Below are positions 9,672-18,844 of a stretch of DNA of 64,000 nt, in pieces. How positions within the stretch are numbered: position 1 is the stretch's first letter; every line of letters starts with the position of its first letter. Both the position numbers and the translations under genes were made by a program. A model generated the notes under the pieces. The model was not told where the DNA came from and ran no database searches. It saw only the letters and a program-made list of their open reading frames with translations. This DNA comes from an uncultured Aquimarina sp. (lineage in GTDB: Bacteria > Bacteroidota > Bacteroidia > Flavobacteriales > Flavobacteriaceae), in the NCBI GenBank assembly GCA_947500505.1, contig CANMSL010000005.1:271757-335756 (forward strand), in the 5' to 3' direction.

Positions 9672-9687
9672 TGAAATGATCGTTTCA
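9672..9687. promoter_or_regulatory. Operator palindrome in front of the TetR gene
   Basis: TGAAATGATCGTTTCA: one mismatch from a perfect TGAAAC-N4-GTTTCA palindrome and nearly identical to 9051-9066. Its position at the TetR start suggests autorepression. Confidence 0.72.
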
Positions 9688-9741
9688 AAATTAATCAAAA
9701 ACTAAAACTCTCAGTGTTATCAAAATCATAAAATTAAAAAT

Positions 9742-10269
9742 TTACTCTAGTATTAGTTTCATTATAAGGTCAGTTTGCTCATCAGACCCAAGCATAAACG
9801 AGTGACTGTCAAATACTTTAAAGCCGTTTCGATTATAAAACTTTATTGCTTCAACATTTTGACTCCAAACACCTAACCATATAAAATCCAGCTTTTTATC
9901 TTTAGCTTCTTGAAAGGATTTGTCCAGGAGAAATTGACCTATTCTTTTTCCTTGATACTCTCTTACTATGTAAATCCTTTCAATTTCTAACCCGTTTCCC
10001 CTGACGGTTTCCGTTTGTGCTTCTTTAGTGTTAAGTTTTAGATAGCCAACAATTTCCTGATTCAATTTGGCAAAAAAGTATTCTGAATCTGGATGTTCAA
10101 GTTCTCTGGTTATTTGTTTCAGTGTAAATTTTTCATTCAAATAACATTGAATATTCTCTTCTGTATTATGCGGAGGGCCGAAAGCATCATAGAATGTTTG
10201 CCGACCTATCTTAAGAAGTTTATGGACATCTTCTGGAAAAACTTTTAAAATTCGTAATTCGTGAGACAT
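9742..10269 (-). CDS. GNAT family N-acetyltransferase
   Basis: Acetyl-CoA-dependent acetyltransferase of unknown substrate. The core GNAT signs are the strand IERIYIV, the acetyl-CoA pyrophosphate loop YQGKRIGQ (residues about 119-126) and the C-terminal NVEAIKFYNRNGF. The early segment FYDAFGPPHNTEENI resembles spermidine/ribosomal-type GNAT relatives. Length is 175 residues. It lies 15 bases downstream of the NlpC/P60 gene and is probably in the same transcript. Confidence 0.9.
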   Translation of the reverse strand: MSHELRILKVFPEDVHKLLKIGRQTFYDAFGPPHNTEENIQCYLNEKFTLKQITRELEHPDSEYFFAKLNQEIVGYLKLNTKEAQTETVRGNGLEIERIYIVREYQGKRIGQFLLDKSFQEAKDKKLDFIWLGVWSQNVEAIKFYNRNGFKVFDSHSFMLGSDEQTDLIMKLILE

Positions 10270-10284
10270 CGTGATTCCATTTTT

Positions 10285-11034
10285 TCAAATTATACGTTTA
10301 ATAACTCTCAATTTATGAGTATAAAGGCGCTGTTCAGCATTAAAAATACCTGTATGATCTATACGGTCCACACGCACTTTGCCGTGCGCGTGGATAATAT
10401 AGTTATCTTTCATTATTATACCAACGTGGGTGATTGCTCCTTCATCATTATCAAAAAATGCCAGGTCACCAGGTTCACTTTCTTCAATAAAACTTAAAGG
10501 CTCTCCCTGAGTTGCTTGCAAAGAAGCATCCCGAAGTAATTTATAACCATTTAGTTTATATACTATTTGGGTAAAACCGCTACAATCAATACCGAAATTT
10601 GTCTTTCCGCCCCATAAATATGGAGCATTCAGATACATATATGCAGTTTCTATTAATTTTTCTTTTGGTTGCTTTTCAGTAATTCTATGACCATCATACT
10701 GATGTTTCAAAAAATCTAAAGCTCCCAGTGATGATCCTAAAACAATTGGTGTCAGTTGGTCATTTTCACAACTTATATACTCTATTAAATCAGCCGTAAC
10801 GTCAAATGGTTTTGCATCAAAATCTTTATAGTTTTCTTCAGTAATTTCCAGATATTGTTTGTTGTCGATCCAACCTTCATATGTGTCAAAAGCCAAACGT
10901 ATTCGACTCCATTTTTTTCGTTTTTCTAAAATTTTAAAATGTTCACCGTATAAAACTTGTGAAACCATTTCGCTGGGATCACTAGGTTCTGAACGTAAAG
11001 GAACAATACTAAGATTGCAGATACCGTATAGCAT
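10285..11034 (-). CDS. NlpC/P60 (C40) family peptidase with SH3-like domain
   Basis: Cell-wall peptidase predicted to cleave peptide stems of murein. An N-terminal bacterial SH3-like region (residues about 5-65, containing SEMVSQVLYGE and WSRIRL) precedes the NlpC/P60 domain. The catalytic Cys lies in GIDCSGF (about residue 150), the His in HVGIIM and the third polar residue in IIHAHG. No signal peptide is visible at the N-terminus (MLYGICNLS), so it may act on recycled muropeptides in the cytoplasm, as YkfC-like enzymes do; this is inference. Length is 249 residues. Confidence 0.9.
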   Translation of the reverse strand: MLYGICNLSIVPLRSEPSDPSEMVSQVLYGEHFKILEKRKKWSRIRLAFDTYEGWIDNKQYLEITEENYKDFDAKPFDVTADLIEYISCENDQLTPIVLGSSLGALDFLKHQYDGHRITEKQPKEKLIETAYMYLNAPYLWGGKTNFGIDCSGFTQIVYKLNGYKLLRDASLQATQGEPLSFIEESEPGDLAFFDNDEGAITHVGIIMKDNYIIHAHGKVRVDRIDHTGIFNAEQRLYTHKLRVIKRII

Positions 11035-11092
11035 GAATCTATATAGAGCTAGATATTAAACATTAAAGAATCCAAATAACAATTGAAATAAG

Positions 11093-12271
11093 TTATACTC
11101 GTTCAATCACCATTGCAGAGGCACCACCACCACCGTTACAAATAGCTGCAGCTCCGACTTTAGCATTATTTTGTTCTAAAACGTTCATTAAAGTTATCAG
11201 GATACGAACACCAGAACATCCCAATGGGTGTCCCAGAGATACGGCACCTCCATTAACATTGGTATTGGAATCATTGAGTCCAAGTATTTTCATATTAGCC
11301 AATCCCACTACCGAAAAGGCCTCATTAAATTCGAAGAAGTCTACATCATCTAATGTAATTCCTGCTTTTTCTATTGCTTTTGGTAACGCTTTCGCCGGTG
11401 CCGTAGTGAACCATTTTGGCTCTTGAGCTGCGTCTGCATAACTTTTGATTTTTACCAGAGGTTTTAATCCAAGTTCGGTAGCTTTCTCGGTGCTCATTAC
11501 TACTACAGCTCCTGCACCGTCATTTATTGTAGAGGCATTTGCAGCGGTAACAGTTCCATCCTTTGTAAATGCAGGACGTAAAGCAGGAATCTTTTCTATT
11601 TTTACATTTTTATATTCTTCATCTTCTGTAATCATTATTGGTTCTCCGCGACGTTGTGGTACGGGTACTGGAACTACTTCATTATCAAATTTACCTTCTG
11701 ACCAGGCCTTTGCAGATCGCTCATATGATTGAATTGCAAAAGCATCTTGATCTTCTCTGCTAAAATTATGTTCGGTAGCACAAAGATCTGCACAAACTCC
11801 CATAGCATTTTGATCATAAACGTCTACCAGACCATCACGTTGCATACCATCTTCTAGGGTTTGCGGTCCAAATTTATGTCCAGCCCTAAGTCTTACATAA
11901 TGAGGGATTAAACTCATATTTTCCATTCCACCAGCAACCACGATATCGGCATCTCCCAGTGCAATTGCTTGTACTGCATGCATTACAGCTTTCATTCCAC
12001 TTGCACATACTTTATTAACAGTGGTACAGGGTACAGAATCATTTAAGCCAGCTCCCAAAGCGGCTTGTCTAGCAGGAGCTTGTCCGTTTCCTGCTTGTAC
12101 CACGTTCCCCATAAAAACCTCCTGAACCAATGAAGGATCTAAATTAATTTTATCTAAGGCACCTTTGATCGCTATAGATCCCAATTGGGTTGCCGGAACC
12201 GTAGATAAACTTCCTAAGAAACTACCGATTGGTGTACGTGCTGCTGATACTATTACAACTTCTTTGCTCAT
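11093..12271 (-). CDS. Acetyl-CoA C-acyltransferase (thiolase)
   Basis: Thiolase that condenses or cleaves acyl-CoA thioesters. The acyl-carrying Cys89 lies in NKVCASG, His348 in GHPLGCSG and the general-base Cys378 in ICNGGGGAS; NEAF is also intact. Length of 392 residues is typical of acetoacetyl-CoA thiolases (PhaA/AtoB type). No beta-oxidation partner gene is adjacent, so whether it serves degradation, branched-chain amino acid catabolism or biosynthesis is open. The NlpC/P60 and GNAT genes follow in the same direction at short spacing. Confidence 0.94.
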   Translation of the reverse strand: MSKEVVIVSAARTPIGSFLGSLSTVPATQLGSIAIKGALDKINLDPSLVQEVFMGNVVQAGNGQAPARQAALGAGLNDSVPCTTVNKVCASGMKAVMHAVQAIALGDADIVVAGGMENMSLIPHYVRLRAGHKFGPQTLEDGMQRDGLVDVYDQNAMGVCADLCATEHNFSREDQDAFAIQSYERSAKAWSEGKFDNEVVPVPVPQRRGEPIMITEDEEYKNVKIEKIPALRPAFTKDGTVTAANASTINDGAGAVVVMSTEKATELGLKPLVKIKSYADAAQEPKWFTTAPAKALPKAIEKAGITLDDVDFFEFNEAFSVVGLANMKILGLNDSNTNVNGGAVSLGHPLGCSGVRILITLMNVLEQNNAKVGAAAICNGGGGASAMVIERV

Positions 12272-12454
12272 TATATTTTATTTACTATATGTGTATTTGT
12301 TATTTTGCGAATTTAAGGATTTTTTAGAGGATAAACATAGCTAAGTTATTCATAGGATTTATAAACCTATAATTAGAACAGGCTACTATTTTTACACCTT
12401 CATTTTAGTGACTTATTTTTTAGTACTTTTGAGTAACTTATTTTTATTATCCTT

Positions 12455-14500
12455 GTGAAAAAAATTCTAAACAATTTTTATAAAAATCAATCCTTTTTAT
12501 ACAAAGGATTTCTTTTCATTAGTACATTAATACTTATTGTTTATCTATTCCCAAAAGGAGGGGTTTTTAAGTATGAGTTTACAAAGGGTAAGCCCTGGCA
12601 GTACGAAAATCTATATGCGCCTTTTGATTTTGCAATTGCTAAGACTCAGGAAGAAATAGATGTAGAGAAAAAACGAATCAGAGATAATAACATACCCTAT
12701 TTTGAATATGACACGATCATTGCTAACAATGCTAAGGATGCTTATAATGCTGCATTTAAAATTAATTTAGAGACTTTAGATCAAAGTAGTGCTTCTAAAC
12801 AAGCAAAACTTTTTGGTAGGATTCTACTAAACGATATTTATAGATACGGTGTTTTACAGGAAGCCTATACTTATGATTCTAAGAGACAAATATTTCTTAA
12901 TAAAGGAAATAAAGCGGAAGCTATTACTTTTGGACAAATTTTAGCTCCTAATTCGGTAACCGAACTTATCAATAACAGGATCGATAAAAGTGAGTATGCC
13001 AAATTTAAAAGTGGTTTTGTTGCATTATTTTATGATCTGGTAAAACCAAATGTCTCTTTAGATGAAAAGCTAACTGAAAGTTCTCTCGAAAATGAATTGA
13101 CTCAGGTACTTACTACAAGAGGAAGTGTTTCTAAAGGAAGTAGGATAATTGCTAAAGGGGAAGTGGTAGAGGGCAATAGATTACAAATCCTTACATCACT
13201 TAAAGCAGAGTATGAGTCTCAGGTATGGAGTGATAAAAACTTTTATTGGATTGTATTTGGATACGGAATATTGGTTTCTTTGGCTTTGCTCATGTTGTTG
13301 TTATTCCTTAGAAAATATAGAAGAGACATTTATGATAATAACACACAGGTTACTTTCATTGCTTTTAATGTGCTGATTTTGGTTTTAATTACCACAATGG
13401 TAGTAAAATACAAGTCGGATTATATATATATAGTCCCATTGTGTATTTTACCATTGATTGTAAAAGCTTTCTTTGATTCTAGATTAGGTTTGTTTACGCA
13501 CGTAATAACCGTTTTGATCTTAGGCTTTGTTGTGCCTAATAGCTATGAGTATACATTCTTACAAATTATTGCAGGTATTGTGACTATCTTGACTATTTCG
13601 GAGTCTTATAAAAGGGCGAATTTATTTATTACTGTGGGTCAGATCACGATCATTTATATTTTGGCTTATATAGCTTTTCATATAATTCATGAAGGAAATA
13701 TTAGTGATATTGATTGGACAACTGTAGGGCTATTCGTTATAAGCGGATTTGCTACTCTTATTGTTCACCCATTAATCTATGCGTATGAAAAAATGTTTGG
13801 CTTGATATCTGATGTTTCTCTTTTGGAATTAAGCGATACCAACTCTTCTTTATTAAAAGAATTATCTGATAAAGCACCAGGAACTTTTCATCATTCACTG
13901 AATGTAGCTAATATTGCTGAAGCGGCGGCTAATGAAATTGGTGCAAATGTTATGTTGGTTAGGGTTGGAGCATTGTATCATGATATAGGTAAGATGGCGA
14001 ATCCTACTTATTTTACCGAAAATCAAACAGCCTTAAGAAATGCACATGATGTTTTGTCGCCAAAAGAAAGCGCCAAAATAATAGTTAATCATGTAATAAG
14101 AGGAATAGAGATAGCTAAAAAAAATAAATTACCGGACAGAGTCATTGATTTTATAAGAACTCATCACGGAACCAGTACCGTATATTATTTTTATATGAAA
14201 GCAAAAGAAATAAATGAAAATGTAAACATAGAAGATTTTCAGTATCCTGGTCCGAAACCTTTTTCTAAAGAAACGGCAATATTAATGATGAGTGATAGTG
14301 TAGAGGCAGCTTCTAAAAGTTTGAAAAACCCTACGAGTAGTTTAATAGATTCCTTTGTTGAAAAAATAGTAAATAAACAAATGGAAGACGGACAGTTTCT
14401 TAATGCTAATATCACCTTTAAGGAAATTCAGCAGGTTAAAAAAGTGTTTAAAAGAAAACTTACAAATATATATCACCTAAGGATAGAATATCCGGAGTAA
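12455..14500 (+). CDS. 7TM-HD (PgpH-like) membrane phosphodiesterase
   Basis: Membrane protein of the 7TM receptor with HD hydrolase family. Family knowledge links this class to hydrolysis of the second messenger cyclic di-AMP. It starts with GTG. One membrane helix at residues about 16-30 is followed by an extracytoplasmic domain to about 265, then roughly seven membrane helices to about 450, then a cytoplasmic HDIG domain with HHSLNVA, YHDIGKM (near residue 509) and the further HGTSTV histidine. Length of 681 residues is normal. The gene stands alone between a leftward thiolase and a leftward DUF3817 gene. Confidence 0.92.
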   Translation: MKKILNNFYKNQSFLYKGFLFISTLILIVYLFPKGGVFKYEFTKGKPWQYENLYAPFDFAIAKTQEEIDVEKKRIRDNNIPYFEYDTIIANNAKDAYNAAFKINLETLDQSSASKQAKLFGRILLNDIYRYGVLQEAYTYDSKRQIFLNKGNKAEAITFGQILAPNSVTELINNRIDKSEYAKFKSGFVALFYDLVKPNVSLDEKLTESSLENELTQVLTTRGSVSKGSRIIAKGEVVEGNRLQILTSLKAEYESQVWSDKNFYWIVFGYGILVSLALLMLLLFLRKYRRDIYDNNTQVTFIAFNVLILVLITTMVVKYKSDYIYIVPLCILPLIVKAFFDSRLGLFTHVITVLILGFVVPNSYEYTFLQIIAGIVTILTISESYKRANLFITVGQITIIYILAYIAFHIIHEGNISDIDWTTVGLFVISGFATLIVHPLIYAYEKMFGLISDVSLLELSDTNSSLLKELSDKAPGTFHHSLNVANIAEAAANEIGANVMLVRVGALYHDIGKMANPTYFTENQTALRNAHDVLSPKESAKIIVNHVIRGIEIAKKNKLPDRVIDFIRTHHGTSTVYYFYMKAKEINENVNIEDFQYPGPKPFSKETAILMMSDSVEAASKSLKNPTSSLIDSFVEKIVNKQMEDGQFLNANITFKEIQQVKKVFKRKLTNIYHLRIEYPE

Positions 14501-14513
14501 GAATATGAAGAAC

Positions 14514-14664
14514 CTATTAATTTATAATCCGTTGCGCATTTTGAAAGAAATGTTAAAATAAGCGTCAACCTGTCTACCACGCCAGGCACTTCTTCTTTTA
14601 GTCGAAGCACTCTAATCGAAGAATTTTGAATAAAAAAATAGAAATGCACAACGGGTAATTTATA
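14514..14664. repeat. Possible small inverted-repeat element (MITE-like)
   Basis: Two imperfect inverted ends, about 20 of 29 bases matching (14514-14542 against 14636-14664, core CCGTTGCGCAT/ATGCACAACGG), flank about 95 bases that include an internal hairpin TTCTTC..GAAGAA. There is no coding potential. This could be a miniature transposon relic or a structured RNA. One copy only is seen in the window. Confidence 0.3.
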
Positions 14665-14711
14665 GGTAGATGTTAGGTTGTATAGAGGTTTTATAACATA
14701 TACAGTGCTTG

Positions 14712-14993
14712 CTAACTTTGTTCTTTTAAATATTTACTGTCCATCCAAAAAGTGCCAAAAGGGATAATAGAACACAAAAGCACAATCCCTAAAGTTTTAT
14801 TATTCCATTTTTTTTCTTGTTTTATTAAAAAAGCGAATACTATATAAGCAAGGAATAAAAATCCATGTGCCATACCAATCACCTTGTTAGGTTCTGGAGA
14901 CGAAAATAAATATTTGAGAGGCATCGTAACAAATAATATTGCTAGGTATGAAATTCCCTCTAGATAGCTTATTAATCTAAAACTGGTGATCAT
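14712..14993 (-). CDS. DUF3817 domain-containing small membrane protein
   Basis: Integral membrane protein of 93 residues with three or four hydrophobic helices. It matches the DUF3817 pattern: SYLEGISYLAIL near the start, MPLKYLF and IGMAHGFLFLAY in the middle. Function is not known; family members are small inner-membrane proteins sometimes fused or next to transporters. It is downstream of the mechanosensitive channel gene on the same strand (64 bases). Confidence 0.86.
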   Translation of the reverse strand: MITSFRLISYLEGISYLAILFVTMPLKYLFSSPEPNKVIGMAHGFLFLAYIVFAFLIKQEKKWNNKTLGIVLLCSIIPFGTFWMDSKYLKEQS

Positions 14994-15057
14994 ATTTTCT
15001 GTTTATTCAAATTTATTAATACTTAAGCTTAAAATATATCTAACATTTCACAAACAC

Positions 15058-16296
15058 CTATTTTTTGTGACTATAATCTAATTCGAATATTTCCAGATTA
15101 AAAAATGGGATAGCGGATAACAAATGATCAAAAATATCAGCAACTATTTTTTCATAATTTTTCCAGACTTTGTCATTGCTAAATGCATATATTTCTAATG
15201 GAGTTCCCTGTGCTGTAGGAGCTAATTGACGACTCATAATAGTCATTTCGTGGTTGATATATGGATGATTTTCCAAATAACATTCTACATATTTCCGGAA
15301 GACTCCGAGGTTTGAGAGATTTCGACCGTTGATTAAAATTTCCTTATTTATGTGATTTTCTTCATTATAGGCATTTATTTGTTGTTGTACCTGGTCAAGA
15401 TAATTTTTGATCAATTCCACATTTTTAAGGCGATTTACGTCATCTTCAGAAAGAAATTTAATACTGGAAGTTTTTATTAAGAGCGCTCTTTTGATCCTCC
15501 TTCCTCCAGAATCCATCATTCCCCTCCAGTTTCTGAAAGACTCAGAAGTAAGGTGATACGTCGGTATAGTTGTGATGGTTTTATCAAAATTCTGAACTTT
15601 TACCGATGATAAATTAATTTCAACAACATCGCCGTCAGCTCCGTATTTATCCATTGTAATCCAGTCACCAATTCTCACAGTATCATTAACGGCTACCTGG
15701 ATACTTGCGACAAAACCTAAAATAGTATCCTTAAAAATTAACAGGATAACGGCAGACATCGCTCCAAGTGCGGTTAAGAATGTCCAAATAGACTTTCCTG
15801 TAAGTGATGAAAAAATAAAAATTGCTCCGATTACCCAAGCAATTATCATAAACACCTGTACATAGCTGTCGATAGGTTTGTCTTTAAAGGATTCTATGGA
15901 TTTTAAGAAATCCCTAAAAGTTCTTAGTATACTTCTGACAATCCAAATCGTTAAAGCGATTATAAAAATATCAAAAAGTATTTCCAGGTAACGTTCTGTG
16001 AACGGAAAAGCTATAAATAACTTTGGTAACACCCATATGCTTATTGACAACGGTATTATATGAGACAAGTAATCAAAGGTTTTGTTTTTTACTAAATAAT
16101 CGTCGAAAGTGTTTTTTGATCTTGTTGCATATTTATTAAAAAGATTTAAGAGCACTTTTTTTATGATCCTGTTTAATAAGAATAGACTAACTAATAGTAT
16201 AAGAAGACCAATAATAATGTTAAGGTATTCTGCCATGTTCTGCTCAACACCTTTATCAATTAAAAGCTTGTAAAAATGTCTGGTAAACTTTTCCAT
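15058..16296 (-). CDS. Mechanosensitive ion channel (MscS family, YbdG-like)
   Basis: Inner-membrane channel that opens on membrane tension. Five N-terminal membrane helices lie within residues about 20-190, ending with the pore-lining helix (GAMSAVILLIFKDTILGF). The cytoplasmic beta domain follows (RIGDWI, DGDVVEINLSSVKVQNFD), then the alpha/beta vestibule. The stretch WRGMMDSGGRRIKR is typical of the YbdG/MscM-like subgroup rather than small MscS. Length of 412 residues agrees. It is 55 bases downstream of the VTT-domain gene and probably co-transcribed. Confidence 0.91.
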   Translation of the reverse strand: MEKFTRHFYKLLIDKGVEQNMAEYLNIIIGLLILLVSLFLLNRIIKKVLLNLFNKYATRSKNTFDDYLVKNKTFDYLSHIIPLSISIWVLPKLFIAFPFTERYLEILFDIFIIALTIWIVRSILRTFRDFLKSIESFKDKPIDSYVQVFMIIAWVIGAIFIFSSLTGKSIWTFLTALGAMSAVILLIFKDTILGFVASIQVAVNDTVRIGDWITMDKYGADGDVVEINLSSVKVQNFDKTITTIPTYHLTSESFRNWRGMMDSGGRRIKRALLIKTSSIKFLSEDDVNRLKNVELIKNYLDQVQQQINAYNEENHINKEILINGRNLSNLGVFRKYVECYLENHPYINHEMTIMSRQLAPTAQGTPLEIYAFSNDKVWKNYEKIVADIFDHLLSAIPFFNLEIFELDYSHKK

Positions 16297-16351
16297 AAAA
16301 AAATCAATCTGTCTAAAGTTTTAGATAACTACTGATAACTCTATGTACACT

Positions 16352-16969
16352 TTACACTAAACTGAAAATAGCAACAGCATATAAATAGAATCGAACAAAA
16401 CGCAGTAATCCGAAGAGCAAATAACTTATGAACGGATATTTTATCATACCCGCGGCGATACTGGTTATAGAAAAAGGAATAGGCAATAATGCTCCAACGA
16501 TAATTAAAAAACCACCCCATTTACGGGTGTTGCGAATATGCTTCGCCATTTTTACTTCAAGATAATCGTGTACCGAAGGTATTTTAGTAATTGATTTTCC
16601 GATGAAATAAGAAATGACTCCTCCAAGATATGATAGTAATGCAAGTATCGAAAGGTATAAAATTGGACTGGATGCCTTATCACTCCAGGCGATAAAAATT
16701 TCTGGTGGTATAAGACCTAATAAAGATTCTGAAGCAAAGAAAACACCAAAAACTACATAGTCAGAATAGTTTTCGGTAACATAAATCAATAAATCATTAA
16801 TATTAATTACAAAATAATTAACAATTAATAGCCCTGCTATAAAAAGTAGGATAGGAGGTAAAGCCTTTTTTAGACTAGTTCCTAAAAATTTATAAAAACC
16901 AGTATAACTATAATACTGATGTAATAGTTGTAATCGTGTTTTTTTAACCGATCTGGGATTTGTTTTCAT
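16352..16969 (-). CDS. VTT-domain (YqaA/DedA-type) membrane protein
   Basis: Membrane protein of about 205 residues related to the DedA/VTT superfamily, whose members flip or transport lipids. Visible signs are several hydrophobic helices, the acidic-rich re-entrant motif FFASESLLGLIPPE, and the second re-entrant part GGFLIIVGALLPIPFS with a conserved Pro. The ATG at 16969 (MKTNPRSV) is preferred to a TTG at 16984. It sits at the head of a leftward VTT-MscS-DUF3817 row. Confidence 0.82.
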   Translation of the reverse strand: MKTNPRSVKKTRLQLLHQYYSYTGFYKFLGTSLKKALPPILLFIAGLLIVNYFVININDLLIYVTENYSDYVVFGVFFASESLLGLIPPEIFIAWSDKASSPILYLSILALLSYLGGVISYFIGKSITKIPSVHDYLEVKMAKHIRNTRKWGGFLIIVGALLPIPFSITSIAAGMIKYPFISYLLFGLLRFVRFYLYAVAIFSLV

Positions 16970-17127
16970 AGTATTTTTCCGCAAGGCACAAAAGTAGTAT
17001 TTAAAAGATTTTTTGACGTTTATAAAATCATAAAATTTGTCGAAAAGTTGTTAGGATACTTACAATATCCGGTTGAACATTAAATTTATTGAATATAAAC
17101 ACTCTCTAATTATATAGTTATAACTAA

Positions 17128-17153
17128 AAAAACCTTGAATATTCAAGGTTTTT
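17128..17153. terminator. Palindromic terminator downstream of the 121-residue protein
   Basis: AAAAACCTTGA and its exact complement flank a 4-base ATAT centre; the flanking T run on the leftward strand fits a factor-independent terminator for the gene at 17185-17550. Confidence 0.82.
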
Positions 17154-17184
17154 AAAAGTATATATAGTGATAATCTGGCTATAT

Positions 17185-17550
17185 CTAAAATGCATTTAAT
17201 GCATCTCTGTAATCCGCCAAATCCATTAAATTCATTTTATTTTTTAAATCTTTTAAAAGAGAAATGAGATACATAAGACTCTCTACAGGATTTACTTCAT
17301 CACTTTTTTCTGTTGATTCTTCGTTTTCTTCAATAGGCTCATCATCAGGGATTGGGATAAGAAAGCTATCATTTTCATCAATATGTTCGTAGGTAAGTCT
17401 TAAAACTTTAACTACCAATGGTACCTGTTGTTCTAAAGCAAAGGATCTCAAAGTTTTAAGATCTTCAATTAGCGTATCTTTTTCAATTCCGGTTTTTTCT
17501 AAATCAGACAGAATTTTGTCAATTAATTTGAGGGCCTTTTTATTTTCCAA
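17185..17550 (-). CDS. Hypothetical acidic protein
   Basis: I do not recognise the function. The product is 121 residues, soluble and acidic, with a helical N-terminal half (LIDKILSDLEKTG), a low-complexity acidic linker (EPIEENEESTEKSDE) and a helical C-terminus rich in Leu and Lys. The start is TTG (17550): an in-frame stop lies two codons upstream and there is no earlier ATG. It has its own terminator and about 370 bases of non-coding DNA upstream, so it is a single-gene unit. Confidence 0.72.
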   Translation of the reverse strand: MENKKALKLIDKILSDLEKTGIEKDTLIEDLKTLRSFALEQQVPLVVKVLRLTYEHIDENDSFLIPIPDDEPIEENEESTEKSDEVNPVESLMYLISLLKDLKNKMNLMDLADYRDALNAF

Positions 17551-17861
17551 GGATTATATAATTAGTATGGTTTAAAAAATGATTACGGCAAATTTAACTC
17601 TTTATATAAATCTTTAAAATCTTTTAAAACAATAAATTTCTTTTTTAATGTTAAATAAATAGAATTCATTAAAATCAAGATAATAGAAATCGAGGAATTT
17701 TCCCTTTAATAAGCTGATCATTAACGGGTTATTTGGTGAAAAAACCGCTCGTACTAGTATTCCGGCTAAAGTTTGAGGTTAAACCGTAACCAAAATTCCA
17801 TAATCCTCTTTATCTTTGAAAAGTATTCCAATTACAATTTTTCCCTTACTTTTTTTGTTTT
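17551..17861. other. AT-rich non-coding region
   Basis: No gene seen. It contains the 13-base string GGTTAAACCGTAA at 17777-17789, which recurs exactly in the non-coding region at 62467-62479. The promoter for the leftward 121-residue protein must be here. Confidence 0.5.
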
Positions 17862-17908
17862 CCCCAACACTTACCTCCTTGAATACAGGAGGTAAGTTCT
17901 TCTTGGGG
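17862..17908. terminator. Hairpin after the GIN-domain gene
   Basis: An 11-base-pair stem (17869-17879 with 17887-17897) around a 7-base loop, extended by CCCCAA/TTGGGG. It lies just past the stop of the leftward GIN-domain gene. No clear T run follows on that strand, so it may be a transcript-end stabiliser rather than a classical terminator. Confidence 0.55.
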
Positions 17909-17918
17909 GTTTCCGTAA

Positions 17919-18800
17919 TTAAAACAGGTTTACAGTTTTATTCTCATCACCTTCTTTTATTGTAATTAATAATGTTTGTTTTCCTAAAGGTCCAACTCTA
18001 AACACCTTAGTTCCGGTTGTCCAATTTTCTTTTCTGATAGTCTGCGGCATCATCGGGAAACCATACCCAAATTCAGATCCATCCGGTTTCGGACCTCTAA
18101 CTATGAAGTGATTGCGGGTCAAAGAATTATTTTTGATTTTAAAATTTATATATTTTATGGCTGTGTTTTTGGCTATGTTATCCTCACTCTCAATCGCTTT
18201 TGCGTCACTCTTCATCTTTTTTGGGATGTTTGCTAGCTTTAATTTGGCATCCTTGCTTAGTTTTGTATCTAACTCTTCTGTAACGAATACTTTTGCAAAT
18301 CCTCAACTCCAGATATCTACTCTTGCATTTTCAGCAACTAAATTCGAAGCATCGATGTAAGCTAGTTCTGCAGCAATACGAAGTTCTTTGGTTTTTCCTT
18401 CTATAAAAATCTTACCAATCGGTGCAACCACCTGAATATAATCATTATCCAGATTTATAATCCTGGTGGTATCGTGTGTTCCACTTTCGACTTTTCTGAT
18501 ATTAGGAGCTCCAATTACTATTTTTACATTCTCTGATGGTTGCACCCATTCTTTTTGATCTAAATGCAAAGTGCCATTCACAACTTCTTTATCAATATGG
18601 TTCAATAGATTATCGTCTATTGTGATTGTTAAAGCTTCTTCTTTGGATTGATCAATAATTACTTGTGCATAAAAATTAATTTTTATGGTTTCAATATTAG
18701 AAATATTAAAGGTTTCGGTGATGATTTCTTTGTTTCCTTTTATTTGCGCTGTAGCCGTAAGACAAACTACAAGCATCAATAAGTTTATAATTTTTTCCAT
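17919..18800 (-). pseudogene. Head GIN domain-containing protein interrupted by an in-frame TGA
   Basis: A secreted protein of the GIN/DUF2807 kind: signal peptide (MEKIINLLMLVVCLTATAQ), then the beta-helix-like repeat region containing IETIKINFYAQVIID and VEVSG-type turns. The reading frame stops at a TGA at 18303-18305 after VDIWS, but the same frame continues without another stop for 127 codons to the natural end ENKTVNLF. The downstream part (FIVRGPKPDGSEFGYGFPMM, ENWTTGTK) is the usual C-terminus of this flavobacterial family, so both parts belong to one gene. The first part alone encodes 165 residues. An internal ATG at 18215 could restart translation. Either a nonsense mutation, a sequencing error or read-through explains it. 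It follows the DoxX gene by 44 bases. Confidence 0.8.
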
Positions 18801-18844
18801 TGGTTTTATGTTTTATATTAATTTAGTACTACAATAATTTTAGA

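Noticed and set aside
14501..14711. tRNA gene or attC site
   Set aside because: No cloverleaf can be drawn, and the GTT/AAC ends are in the opposite order to an attC site.
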